Assembly (NCBI RefSeq): GCF_001613805.1
Contig: NZ_LPVY01000011.1
Span: 1 to 64,000, forward strand
Direction of reading: 5' to 3'
Source of the DNA: Thalassospira lucentensis
Lineage (GTDB): Bacteria > Pseudomonadota > Alphaproteobacteria > Rhodospirillales > Thalassospiraceae
Length of the DNA: 64,000 nt
Shown: piece after piece, positions 44,203 through 52,917 of the stretch
How the letters are laid out: every line of letters begins with the position of its first letter
How positions within the stretch are numbered: position 1 is the first letter of the stretch
The notes under the pieces: model-generated
What the model saw: only the letters and a program-made list of their open reading frames with translations
What the model was told of the DNA's origin: nothing
Database searches by the model: none
Position numbers and translations under genes: made by a program

Positions 44203-45632
44203 CGGGATGCTCCCTTGTGATCGTCCGGTTGAACTGTTGCCAGATCGGTGCTGATGGAAATGCGGCGTGGCATGGGAACCCGATGGAATTCGTTTTCCAG
44301 AAGGTCCATTTGATATCCGGCCGTATTGCCATAAACGAGCAAGTCACCGTTTTGCGGTTTGCTCGGAAAGGAAATCAGTCGGTTGGAAATGATGTCCTCG
44401 TCGAGGCAGCTGTGCCCCGCAACATAGGCCCGCACGCCCCCATCTTCCGATGCGACATCTGATCCCCGACGGTTGGGGACACGGCTGCTGATCAAAATGG
44501 GATCGACCAGAAATTCCGATGCGAACCAGGTTTCGCAGGCACTGAAACTGCTGCCTTCGACAAAAAGAACAGCCGTTCCATTGGCAAGATCCTTGACCCG
44601 CGTGATACGAAAAACGGAAATTGCCGTTTGATCGACAAGGCTGCGCCCCGGTTCAAGACCAAGCGTAATTCCATTGGCACGCAGATATTGCGCGATCGTC
44701 ATATCGCCCGGACCGGGCGAAAGCAGGAACCTGTCGATCCATTCCGCTGCGTCGATTGCCCCGCCGTAAGGATAGAAAGACTGCGGCACGACGCCGTTGC
44801 GATAATGATCACTGTCCTGACTTGCCAGAAACGCTGCATAAACATCGGGTTCGACATAACGGACCGGCAAGCCACCGCCGATATCAATCATGGAAACCGC
44901 CAGATCAAGTTCGGCGGCAAACCGGACCCATTCGGAAATCTCACAAAATGCCTGTACCCGGTTTTCCGGCGCATAACCGCCCAGATGGAAGTGAAAACCT
45001 TCAAAGGCAAAGCATTCGCTATGCTGAACAACAGACCGCAGGGCGGATTGCATATATTCCGGTGCAATACCGAACCTGCTGGTATGCGCATTAATCGGAC
45101 GGTAGCGCAGAAGAATACGAATTCTTTTTTGCCGTTCCCGGCTGAGCGCCAGCTCTGCGAGATCGGCCAACTCTTCAACGGAATCAACCGAAATCAAGGC
45201 ATTGGCATCTATCAGTTCTTGATGAAAAACGCGCGGTTTCGCCGGACCGGACGCACATATCATTTCCCCTGTACAGCCACAGGAAAGTGCATCGTGCAAT
45301 TCATAGCGACTTGAAACATCGACACCCAGCCCAAGATCAATCGCCGCAGAAACAAGAGAATGCGACTTATTAACTTTTGCGGCATAAAAAATTTTCGGCG
45401 TTACAGCGTGACGGTTAAACACATCACTCATTCGCGCCAGATTTTGGCCAAGGATATGAGGAAAAACGATATTCAGCGGTGAACCGAACCGACCAATAAG
45501 ATCGGGTAATCGCCGGCCCTGCCCGGACAGCAGGCCACCGATCATCGGATCAAGGATTGGCGGCAAGGAAAGAACCGGCTGCAAACCGGATTGCTCAATA
45601 TGGTCCCTTGATAAAAAGTTCATTTGCTCCAT
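44199..45632 (-). CDS. Fold-III PLP-dependent decarboxylase, SbnH-like
   Basis: A 477-residue enzyme of the alanine racemase/diaminopimelate decarboxylase type. The PLP lysine is K86 in FYAAKVNKSHS; the barrel has HFHLGGYA, MIDIGGGLPVRYV and GLEPGRSLVD, and the C-terminal beta domain has ETWFASEFL and the cysteine GHSCLDED. SbnH removes the carboxylate of a diaminopropionate unit, leaving an ethylenediamine group; the same is proposed here. An ATG at 45623 (MNFLSRDH) has a better GGAG site and may be the true start. First gene of the tightly overlapped biosynthetic run. Confidence 0.87.
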   Translation of the reverse strand: MEQMNFLSRDHIEQSGLQPVLSLPPILDPMIGGLLSGQGRRLPDLIGRFGSPLNIVFPHILGQNLARMSDVFNRHAVTPKIFYAAKVNKSHSLVSAAIDLGLGVDVSSRYELHDALSCGCTGEMICASGPAKPRVFHQELIDANALISVDSVEELADLAELALSRERQKRIRILLRYRPINAHTSRFGIAPEYMQSALRSVVQHSECFAFEGFHFHLGGYAPENRVQAFCEISEWVRFAAELDLAVSMIDIGGGLPVRYVEPDVYAAFLASQDSDHYRNGVVPQSFYPYGGAIDAAEWIDRFLLSPGPGDMTIAQYLRANGITLGLEPGRSLVDQTAISVFRITRVKDLANGTAVLFVEGSSFSACETWFASEFLVDPILISSRVPNRRGSDVASEDGGVRAYVAGHSCLDEDIISNRLISFPSKPQNGDLLVYGNTAGYQMDLLENEFHRVPMPRRISISTDLATVQPDDHKGASR

Positions 45633-45688
45633 CCCGTAAAATGGTTGGCATCTTTTCGATGTCCTTTTTTTGATAAACTAGTGGACCA

Positions 45689-45712
45689 GGCGGCACCTTA
45701 AAAGATGCCGCC
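45689..45712 (-). other. Hairpin between receptor and biosynthesis genes
   Basis: GGCGGCA and TGCCGCC form a perfect 7-bp stem with a 10-nt loop, 7 nt after the receptor stop. No T run follows on the transcribed strand, so it may be an mRNA-processing or attenuation element and not a full stop. Confidence 0.5.
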
Positions 45713-45719
45713 CACGCCA

Positions 45720-48143
45720 TTAGAAATCAGCGGTAACAGACAGCAGAGCCGTACGGGGTGCCCCGACGGAAACCATGCTGAATTCGTTGACTCCGTACCA
45801 ATAGTCTTCATCAGTAACGTTCTGGATGGTGGCACGGAATGTAATAGGTGTTTCACCGATCGAGGTTTTGTAGCGTAGCCCCAAATCAAGTGTGGTCCAG
45901 TCGGGAATGTCCTGAGTATTGGCAGTATCGATATACTGTTCCGACGTATGGGTGATTGTCCCGCTTAGCGTCATCCCTTTGACAAAGGGAGTATCCCATT
46001 CAGCGGTCAGGTTGACCTGCATTTCAGGTGTCCCGACAGCGCTATTTCCGCGGGTCGTAGAACTGTTGGTTTTAGTCAGTTCCGCATCAAGGAACATGAC
46101 GCCACCCAACAATCGTACATTTGGCGTCACCTCCCCAAAGACGTTCAGTTCAAACCCTCGGTTCCGCTGTTCGCCGTCGCTTTCATAACTGCCACTCACA
46201 TTTTGGGCAAAGGGCTTCGTGATCTGGAAAATCGCTGCTGTCGTGCTTATTGAACCGAAGTCCAACTTCACACCCGTTTCGATCTGTTCAGCGACATAAG
46301 GCGACAAGGCTTCGCCGGTTATGGGTGCGTTCGCACCTTTGCTAAGACCTTCGAGATAGTTTGCGTAGACAGAAACATTTTCCCAAGGCTTGAACACCAC
46401 GCCAGCCATCGGAGTGACAACGCTTTTATCGTATGCAGCCGTTACAGCACCTGTCGTAGCGCTGAAGTTATTGGTTTCAACGCGCTGCTGGCGCGCACCA
46501 ACTGTTACCAAAAACCGCTCATCCCAAATCGACATTGTGTCTGCCAAAGCAACACCGGTCATATCGGATTCAGATATCTTTGGTTTTGACGCAGGCGCCG
46601 CCACAGCAATCGGTGCGTTTGCCACGGGATTGTAAATGTTGGAAAATGGATCAGTTGTCGAGAAAACCTGCCCACGCTTGAAGGTATCTTCATAACGGCT
46701 GGCTTCCAGTGTGACCTTATGCTTGACCTCGAGTGTCTCAAATTCGCTTCTTACACCGGTACTCGCAGTCCATCTTTCTGTCTGAAAGCGCATGAACGAC
46801 AGACTGTCATCTTCAATCGTTCCGTCATTTGCCCGGATGATCGGATAACCGAACAAACGATCCACTTCGGTCTTGCCACCACCAAAACTGCCAAACAGAG
46901 TGAAACTGTTATCAAGGTCGTATTCACCCTGAAGTACGGCAGACTGATCAACGGCATCTGACCACTCCCAGTCGTGAGTAACATTTTTATTACCGTCAGG
47001 TGCAGACGGCATCGTTAAGCCGGAAGCAATACGATATTCGCGAAAGGGAGCATTCAGGTTTTCACGCTGATCAATAACGTCAAGCGATAGCCGCAGATCA
47101 TCTCCACGATAATCTAGGGCAAGTGCGCCAAGTGACGTTTCGCGTGTCTGATGGTCCAGATAAGTATCACCATTGTGATATCCACCGTTAAAGCGAACCC
47201 CGAACTCACCGTCATCGCCATATCTGCGGCTGAAATCAACATTGCCACCTGCCTGCTCACCAAGTCCATAATCCGCACTGCCCCGGTTAAGATCTTCGTC
47301 ACCGGCACGTTTTGGAACAATATTGATGACACCGCCGACACCGCTATTAGGTGCCATTCCGGCAAGAAGAGCTGCTGGCCCTTTCAGAACTTCAACACGC
47401 TCGGCAAACCCGGATAATGCGCGATAGGTTGGCGCAACACCGTAAACCCCGCTGAACGCCATTTCACCAGAGTTGCCGGTATTCACATTGAAACCGCGGA
47501 TCTGATAAGTATCGAGCATACCACCGCTGCTATTGGGCGTCCTGACCGATGGATCGTTTTTAAGAACATCCGCAATCGTCTGGGCCTGCTGATCGGCAAT
47601 CTTTTCGCTGGTATAACTCGTGATGCTGACCGGCGCGTCCATGATGTCCGTGTTACCCAGCATGCCAAGACGGCCACCGGTCGCAACCTGGCCACCGGCA
47701 TAGGCGGGCGGCAGATCGGATTGCGTGCTGTTGGCTTCAACGCGGATCGGATCAACAACCGCCGCACCGCTTTGCCCGGCTTCCGCCGCCGGGTCGATCA
47801 GGATCAGGGAATTTTCCCCGGCTTCACGATAGGAAAGTCCGGTACCGCGCAGCAATGCATCTATCGCGGCGGGAACGGTCATATCGCCGCGAATATCGCG
47901 CGCACCATCGATAGACGGCAGATCAATCGTATAGGCGATCCGCCAGCCTGATGCGGCACCGATTTCAGCAACCCCTTCAGCAAGGGAGGAAACCGAGATA
48001 TCAAATGAATAGGTCGCCTGTGCAATTTCGGTCTGCACATTTGCCGCCAGCGCCCCCGATGTTGCTGGCACGGCCATTGCGGTTGAAACCAGCAATACCG
48101 AAATCAGAGAGTATGTTCTTGTTCTTGCTTGTTTGAATTCCAA
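45720..48143 (-). CDS. TonB-dependent ferri-siderophore receptor with STN signalling domain
   Basis: An 807-residue outer-membrane receptor: signal peptide (residues ~1-34, ending SGALAAN), an STN domain (~43-115, YSFDISVSSLAEGVAEIG...LSYREAGENSLILID), a plug (~155-265, DAPVSITSYTSEKIADQQ, VEVLKGPAALLAG) and a 22-strand barrel ending ALLSVTADF. The STN domain passes ligand binding to FecR and FecI, encoded upstream. No ATG fits; TTG at 48143 is the first in-frame start and has GGAG seven bases before it. The 121-nt leader holds a TTGCGAA/TTCGCAA inverted repeat just after the fecR stop and, nearer the start codon, a run of seven C. Confidence 0.93.
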   Translation of the reverse strand: MEFKQARTRTYSLISVLLVSTAMAVPATSGALAANVQTEIAQATYSFDISVSSLAEGVAEIGAASGWRIAYTIDLPSIDGARDIRGDMTVPAAIDALLRGTGLSYREAGENSLILIDPAAEAGQSGAAVVDPIRVEANSTQSDLPPAYAGGQVATGGRLGMLGNTDIMDAPVSITSYTSEKIADQQAQTIADVLKNDPSVRTPNSSGGMLDTYQIRGFNVNTGNSGEMAFSGVYGVAPTYRALSGFAERVEVLKGPAALLAGMAPNSGVGGVINIVPKRAGDEDLNRGSADYGLGEQAGGNVDFSRRYGDDGEFGVRFNGGYHNGDTYLDHQTRETSLGALALDYRGDDLRLSLDVIDQRENLNAPFREYRIASGLTMPSAPDGNKNVTHDWEWSDAVDQSAVLQGEYDLDNSFTLFGSFGGGKTEVDRLFGYPIIRANDGTIEDDSLSFMRFQTERWTASTGVRSEFETLEVKHKVTLEASRYEDTFKRGQVFSTTDPFSNIYNPVANAPIAVAAPASKPKISESDMTGVALADTMSIWDERFLVTVGARQQRVETNNFSATTGAVTAAYDKSVVTPMAGVVFKPWENVSVYANYLEGLSKGANAPITGEALSPYVAEQIETGVKLDFGSISTTAAIFQITKPFAQNVSGSYESDGEQRNRGFELNVFGEVTPNVRLLGGVMFLDAELTKTNSSTTRGNSAVGTPEMQVNLTAEWDTPFVKGMTLSGTITHTSEQYIDTANTQDIPDWTTLDLGLRYKTSIGETPITFRATIQNVTDEDYWYGVNEFSMVSVGAPRTALLSVTADF

Positions 48144-48264
48144 CTTCCCGCTCCATAAACGTCTTTTCTGTCAGGCAGGTCCCCCCCTGCATCTAAAAAG
48201 ACAAACGAACGGGAAATAAGAGTCCTCACATCGGAGGATGATTTTTTGCGAATTTTTCGCAATC

Positions 48265-49224
48265 TCAATAAATAACTGTCAACCATGGCAAGGTTCTAAC
48301 GACCTTTGCGCCAATTGCATCGGCAACAGTTTCAAGCGATCCGGGGATATCGGTTGTCGGAAAACTGCCGGAAATACTGCGCGTTCCTACATCGCCAATC
48401 ACAACGATGCGACCTTCGTCAAAGTTTTCCAACCGGGCGGTCAGCTCTGAGACGGGCATGTTGTGCACACTAAGACGCCCCTTCATCCAGGATAGCGCAA
48501 GTCCGACATCACCGATTTCGGATGGCAAAAGTGTTCCGTCATTGACAACAACCTGCTGCCCCGGTCCCAGCAGAACACCGTTTTCATCCTGCGCGCTTGA
48601 CACACGAACAGCCCCGTCCTCGACAATCACAACAGTCTGTTGTGAAAGACGATCCACATTGAACCGGGTGCCAACGACCTGCACTGTCACGTCACCGGTA
48701 TGGACTCTGAACGAATCGCCGTTGCGATGAACAACTTCAAAAAATGCCTGCCCGCGCAATAATTGTATCTCCCGGCGACCACCACCAAAGTTGGTCGATA
48801 GGGCACTGTTTGCGGCAAGCCGCACAACCGAACCATCGGGCAATTCAACCGCCGTGACATTTGACTGACCACTAACGATATCGGCCTGAATATTATCAAT
48901 AAAATCGGGATGCAGGAAAAAGATCGCGCCAGCAACAAACGCCATTCCTGCAAGTGCGGCAAAGGAGCGCCGGGGCCGAAACATTGACAGGAAACCGGAA
49001 AGCATGGGCTTTTTTCGTGTCTGCGCCAAACGCCTTGAGGGTTCTTCGATCCGGGCCCAAAGCACACGCATCTGGTCAAAAGCCAGCCGGTTGTTCCGGT
49101 CTGCATTCAGCCATTCTTCGAACTCGTATTCCTGCACAGCAGACAACGACCCTCCAGCGCGCCTTGCGTGCCAGATTGCCGCTTCGTCCTTTTGCTTTTC
49201 AGTCGGTTCAAAAGCGCCTTGCAT
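48265..49224 (-). CDS. fecR: FecR-family anti-sigma/sigma regulator
   Basis: A 319-residue inner-membrane regulator: cytoplasmic N-terminal domain with EAAIWHARRAGGSLSAVQEYEFEEWLNAD and the family WARIEE, a single membrane helix (FAALAGMAFVAGAIFFLHPDF, ~88-108) and a periplasmic FecR domain (VTAVELPDGSVVRLAANSALST, GQAFFEVVHRNGDSFRVHTGDVTVQVVGTRFNV) with a secretin-like end. It relays the receptor signal to the sigma factor. It lies between sigma and receptor genes, with 124 nt and 121 nt spacers. Confidence 0.93.
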   Translation of the reverse strand: MQGAFEPTEKQKDEAAIWHARRAGGSLSAVQEYEFEEWLNADRNNRLAFDQMRVLWARIEEPSRRLAQTRKKPMLSGFLSMFRPRRSFAALAGMAFVAGAIFFLHPDFIDNIQADIVSGQSNVTAVELPDGSVVRLAANSALSTNFGGGRREIQLLRGQAFFEVVHRNGDSFRVHTGDVTVQVVGTRFNVDRLSQQTVVIVEDGAVRVSSAQDENGVLLGPGQQVVVNDGTLLPSEIGDVGLALSWMKGRLSVHNMPVSELTARLENFDEGRIVVIGDVGTRSISGSFPTTDIPGSLETVADAIGAKVVRTLPWLTVIY

Positions 49225-49348
49225 AGGTTCCCGGTTCGCCCGTTATGATGTGACGTTCATACCAGCAAATGATGTGACCCGCCAAATTCCCTTTCTATAT
49301 ACAATAACGGATGACGATAAAATATCCTCAAGGAGCGTAAGGGATTTA

Positions 49349-49867
49349 TCAGGCGTCGTCGCGATAGGCTGCCAGTCGTTCCTGGCAATGGCGCATGGTC
49401 CGGGCCAGTTGTTTTTCCACCGCACTGATAGAAATCCCGTACTTTTTCGCCAGTTTCGCGTTGGATATGCCGTCGACACGATGAAGGATGAACATTTCGC
49501 GCGCCTTTGGTGAAAGTTCCAGCAAGGCGCGATCCAGCGCAGAAAGCGCCTGACGGGCTTCGGCATGATCGTAAGGAGATGACGTTTCGCACAGCCAGAG
49601 CTGAGCCGGGAGAACCCCGTTCATTGCCTGCGCACGGCCAAAGCTGCTGCGGTGATGATCGATGACCGCATTGCGTACGGATGCATAAAGCATCTTTGTA
49701 TTGGCTTCCGGTTCCCCGCAATCACCGGACTGCATCAGGCGCGCATAGACGTCCTGCACAAGTTCGGCCGCAACTTCACGATCACGTATCCGCCGAACCA
49801 CCATCGCGACAAGCTGGCGCCGATGGTCTTCGAACAGCTTTGCAAGTGTGTTCCTCCAGAAACTCAT
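49349..49867 (-). CDS. fecI: FecI-like ECF RNA polymerase sigma factor
   Basis: A 172-residue ECF sigma factor. Region 2 is visible as LAKLFEDHRRQLVAMVVRRIRDREVAAELVQDVYARLMQ and region 4 as LSPKAREMFILHRVDGISNAKLAKKYGISISAVEKQLARTM. It directs polymerase to the receptor promoter when FecR passes on the signal. A Fur-box-like site lies about 100 bp upstream, so it should be made only when iron is scarce. The ribosome site before the ATG is weak. Confidence 0.93.
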   Translation of the reverse strand: MSFWRNTLAKLFEDHRRQLVAMVVRRIRDREVAAELVQDVYARLMQSGDCGEPEANTKMLYASVRNAVIDHHRSSFGRAQAMNGVLPAQLWLCETSSPYDHAEARQALSALDRALLELSPKAREMFILHRVDGISNAKLAKKYGISISAVEKQLARTMRHCQERLAAYRDDA

Positions 49868-49963
49868 GCGCAGGTTCTATCATTGCCTATGAAACCCTGC
49901 CAAACGGCCCGTTTTACGAGCCCCGACAGACAGCCCCCACAACGGTGACGAGCGGACCGTATC

Positions 49964-49982
49964 AGTAATGATAATCACTTTC
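49964..49982. promoter_or_regulatory. Fur-box-like site upstream of fecI
   Basis: AGTAATGATAATCACTTTC matches the 19-bp E. coli Fur consensus at 15 positions. It lies 97-115 bp upstream of the fecI ATG, within a 251-nt intergenic region that otherwise shows no gene and no clear terminator for the preceding uxuB gene. Confidence 0.6.
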
Positions 49983-50118
49983 AATATTATTGATATGTTT
50001 TATGGCCGCACCAATCAAAACCACATGAAGCATCGGCAAAAATGCGTCCCTATGGCTACGGGTTAATCAAATGCCCTTTCGATCATGCATTCATCGACTA
50101 GAGGAAACTAAAGCAATG

Positions 50119-51570
50119 TCATGCACTGATCTCGTGCCTGATGGCGGCATCGGCGCCGTCCGACATTAGTATCGACAGGCGTTCAATCACGGCTTCACGC
50201 CAGAACGGGCTATCCTCCAACTGTTTGGGCATCCAGCCCTTAAGCCCGGACAGTTTTTCGTATATCCCCGCTGCATCCTGATGATCCGCCAGTGCTTCCA
50301 TGATTTCGTTTGCACGCGGATCATTGAGCAATTCAGCAGCTCCGTCTGGCGCTGCATTGACACGTTGACGCATAACCGCCATCCAGGCAGCAAAACAAAG
50401 GGCAAACGTGCCGAGCATCTTGCTTTCCTGCGGCAGGTCACAAGCCGGGGAGAAAATCCGCTGCGGGAGTTTTTCCGTGCCATCCATGGCAATCTGACGG
50501 GTTTCGTGTGCGATTTCGGGATTGCGGAAACGTTCGACCAATTCCGCCCCGTAATCGGAAAAATCAATCCCGGCAAGCGGTGCCATCGTTGCGGCAGCAT
50601 TTTCCATATGTTGCGCAACAAGTTGCGAGAAGGCCTCATTTGCCATTGCATCGCGAACATAGCGGTAATCACCGACTTGCCCCAAATAGGCGATCAGGGA
50701 ATGGTTGCCGTTAAGCATACGAAGTTTCATAAGTTCGTATGGCTCGACATCGTGAACCAGAATCGCACCGGCTTTTTCCCAGGCGGGCCTGCCATCGGGG
50801 AAATCATCCTCGATAACCCACTGCGAAAATGGTTCGGTTTCAATTGCAGCCGGATCGTCCATGCCAGTCAAAATTTTGGCATCTTCAAACGTGCGAGCTG
50901 TCGCCGCTGGCGTAATCCGATCAACCATCGTTGAGGGAAAGGAAACGTTATCCGCGATCCAACCTGCCAGGTCCGGGTCGACACGCTTGGCAAAGTCAAT
51001 CACACCGTTGCGCAACAACACTCCGTTCGATGGCAGGTTATCACAGGAAACGACAGTAAACGGTCGAATGCCTGCCTGTTTGCGGCGCTTCAGCCCGGCA
51101 ACCAAGATTCCGAGAAGCCCGGTTGGCGTGGTGGAATTTGCCAGATCATGTTTCACAGCCGGATGTTCCGCCTGAACCGCCCCCAACACCCGATCAATGC
51201 CATATGCCTTTTCGGTAACCGTGATGGTCACGATCCCGATTGCCGGATCGGCAAGCGCGTCCAAAACCGGTGCAATATCACGCGAAGCCGCAATTGCCTT
51301 TGACAGGCTGGTGATCCTAAGGGCTTTGGGGCCGTCAGGATGACGTTCAATCACCGTAAAGGCGCAATCCTGAGCGTTCAGAGCATCGACAATGTCAGTG
51401 CTGCGCAAACTGACACCGATAATGCGCCAGTTCCCGCCTTTGGCCCGCATTGCCACGTCGGTATAAACTGCCTGATGGGCCCGGTGGAAGGCACCGATAC
51501 CGATATGGACGATACCGGCCGTTGCGCTATCTGCGTCGGGTGCATTAGCGGAATTATCGGAAGATGTCAT
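50119..51570 (-). CDS. uxuB: D-mannonate oxidoreductase / fructuronate reductase (mannitol dehydrogenase family)
   Basis: A 483-residue long-chain polyol dehydrogenase: VHIGIGAFHRAHQAVYTD at the N terminus gives the NAD site, SCDNLPSNGVLLRNGV and FPSTMVDRITPAAT are family motifs, and the catalytic lysine lies in YELMKLRMLNGNHS. It reduces fructuronate to mannonate in glucuronate breakdown. It follows uxuA with an ATGA overlap, giving the two consecutive steps of the pathway. Uronate isomerase is not seen in the window. Confidence 0.9.
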   Translation of the reverse strand: MTSSDNSANAPDADSATAGIVHIGIGAFHRAHQAVYTDVAMRAKGGNWRIIGVSLRSTDIVDALNAQDCAFTVIERHPDGPKALRITSLSKAIAASRDIAPVLDALADPAIGIVTITVTEKAYGIDRVLGAVQAEHPAVKHDLANSTTPTGLLGILVAGLKRRKQAGIRPFTVVSCDNLPSNGVLLRNGVIDFAKRVDPDLAGWIADNVSFPSTMVDRITPAATARTFEDAKILTGMDDPAAIETEPFSQWVIEDDFPDGRPAWEKAGAILVHDVEPYELMKLRMLNGNHSLIAYLGQVGDYRYVRDAMANEAFSQLVAQHMENAAATMAPLAGIDFSDYGAELVERFRNPEIAHETRQIAMDGTEKLPQRIFSPACDLPQESKMLGTFALCFAAWMAVMRQRVNAAPDGAAELLNDPRANEIMEALADHQDAAGIYEKLSGLKGWMPKQLEDSPFWREAVIERLSILMSDGADAAIRHEISA

Positions 51571-52790
51571 TTTGGGGCCTCAAGCAAATCAAACCTTGCC
51601 GAAAGTGCCGTCATCACACCGCGCAACTCGGCAAGGCCCTTGAGGCGCCCAATCGCCGGATAACCCGGCTGCCCCTTGCGGTTCAAGTCATCAAGAATAT
51701 CCTGCCCATGATCCGGACGCATCGGAATGTTCCAGTCAGCACGTCCCGCTGCTTTGCGACGTGCCTCTTCGCGCAGGATTTCCTCGATCAGATCGACCAT
51801 GTTGGTATCGCCATCCAGATGCTCCGCTTCATGGAAGCTGCATGGCAGACCTTCGCTTTCGCGTTTTGTATTGCGCAGATGAATGAAATGCACACGGTCA
51901 CCCAAGCGTTTCATCATCCCCGGCAAATCATTTTCCGGATGTACACCCAGCGACCCGGAACATAGCGTTATGCCATTTTCTGGAAGATCCACCGCCTGCA
52001 TGATGTAGGCATAGTCGGCCTCGGTCGACATGATCCGCGACAATCCCAAAAGGGCAAAGGGCGGATCGTCGGGATGGCAGCACATGCGAATACCAACCTC
52101 GCGTGCGACAGGTACGACTTCCTCAAGGAAGGCAACCAGATTGCTACGAAGCGTATCGGCATCAATATCGGCATAGGTTGCAAGCAACGCACGCAAATCA
52201 TCCAGCGAGAGGTTCTCGACCGAACCGGGCAAGCCGAAGGCAACCGTCCGTTCAAGTTCACTACGGCGATCTTCGGACATTTGTGCGAAACGACTTTTTG
52301 CATCCGCAACAATTGCGGCCGGATAATCATCGACAGCACCATCGCGGTTCAGAATGAACAGATCAAATGCAACAAAGTCGACCAGATCAAATCGCATGCA
52401 GGTTGCGCCGTTTGACAGACGCCAGCTCAGATGGGTTCGGGTCCAGTCAAGAACCGGCATGAAGTTATAGCAAACGATGTTGATCCCGGAATCGGCAAGG
52501 TTACACAGGCTTTGCTTGTAGGCTGCGATATGATCGCGCCACGGACCTACCTGCCGTTTGATCGATTCGGAAACCGGAAGACTTTCGACGACATCCCAGG
52601 TAAGGCCCGAAGGCGCCCCATCCTTCATGGTCGCGATTTCGGCATGACGTTTGGCAATCTCATCCGGCGTCCAGACAGCACCACTTGGCACATGATGAAG
52701 GGCGGAAACCACGCCATGTGCGCCAGCCTGGCAAATATCGTCAATGCTGACCAGATCGCGCGGGCCGAACCATCTCCAGGTTTGTTTCAT
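51567..52790 (-). CDS. uxuA: Mannonate dehydratase
   Basis: A 407-residue UxuA-type TIM-barrel dehydratase, turning D-mannonate into 2-keto-3-deoxygluconate. Typical segments are MKQTWRWFGPRDLVSIDDICQAGAHGVVSALHH at the start, MCCHPDDPPF and LCSGSLGVHPENDL in the barrel, and MRPDHGQDILDD near the end, which hold metal-binding histidines and the cysteine. The ATG at 52790 is chosen because it gives the conserved N terminus; GAGAG lies upstream. It diverges from a GntR regulator. Confidence 0.95.
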   Translation of the reverse strand: MKQTWRWFGPRDLVSIDDICQAGAHGVVSALHHVPSGAVWTPDEIAKRHAEIATMKDGAPSGLTWDVVESLPVSESIKRQVGPWRDHIAAYKQSLCNLADSGINIVCYNFMPVLDWTRTHLSWRLSNGATCMRFDLVDFVAFDLFILNRDGAVDDYPAAIVADAKSRFAQMSEDRRSELERTVAFGLPGSVENLSLDDLRALLATYADIDADTLRSNLVAFLEEVVPVAREVGIRMCCHPDDPPFALLGLSRIMSTEADYAYIMQAVDLPENGITLCSGSLGVHPENDLPGMMKRLGDRVHFIHLRNTKRESEGLPCSFHEAEHLDGDTNMVDLIEEILREEARRKAAGRADWNIPMRPDHGQDILDDLNRKGQPGYPAIGRLKGLAELRGVMTALSARFDLLEAPK

Positions 52791-52871
52791 GTGTTTCTCT
52801 CTGTATTGGCGTGGTGTCTTCAACACCGACTATAACGATTAGGAATAATATCACGTCATAATTTTGTTGAC

Positions 52872-52886
52872 TAGTATGGTAGTATG
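52872..52886. promoter_or_regulatory. Direct repeat TAGTATG-G-TAGTATG in the uxuA/GntR divergent region
   Basis: Two copies of TAGTATG separated by one base, 32 bp before the GntR start. It may be part of the regulator's binding site; the usual FCD-type inverted repeat is not clear here. The rest of the 127-nt region shows nothing else. Confidence 0.25.
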
Positions 52887-52917
52887 CATCATGACTCAGA
52901 AAAGCAAGGAGAGATTG

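Noticed and set aside
48001-48192. ATG-started small frame before the TonB receptor
   Set aside because: Read out of frame through the receptor signal sequence; the receptor signal peptide in the main frame is intact from the TTG.
48174-48192. C7 run in the receptor leader as a phase-variable tract
   Set aside because: Lies outside coding sequence and is short; no frame depends on it.
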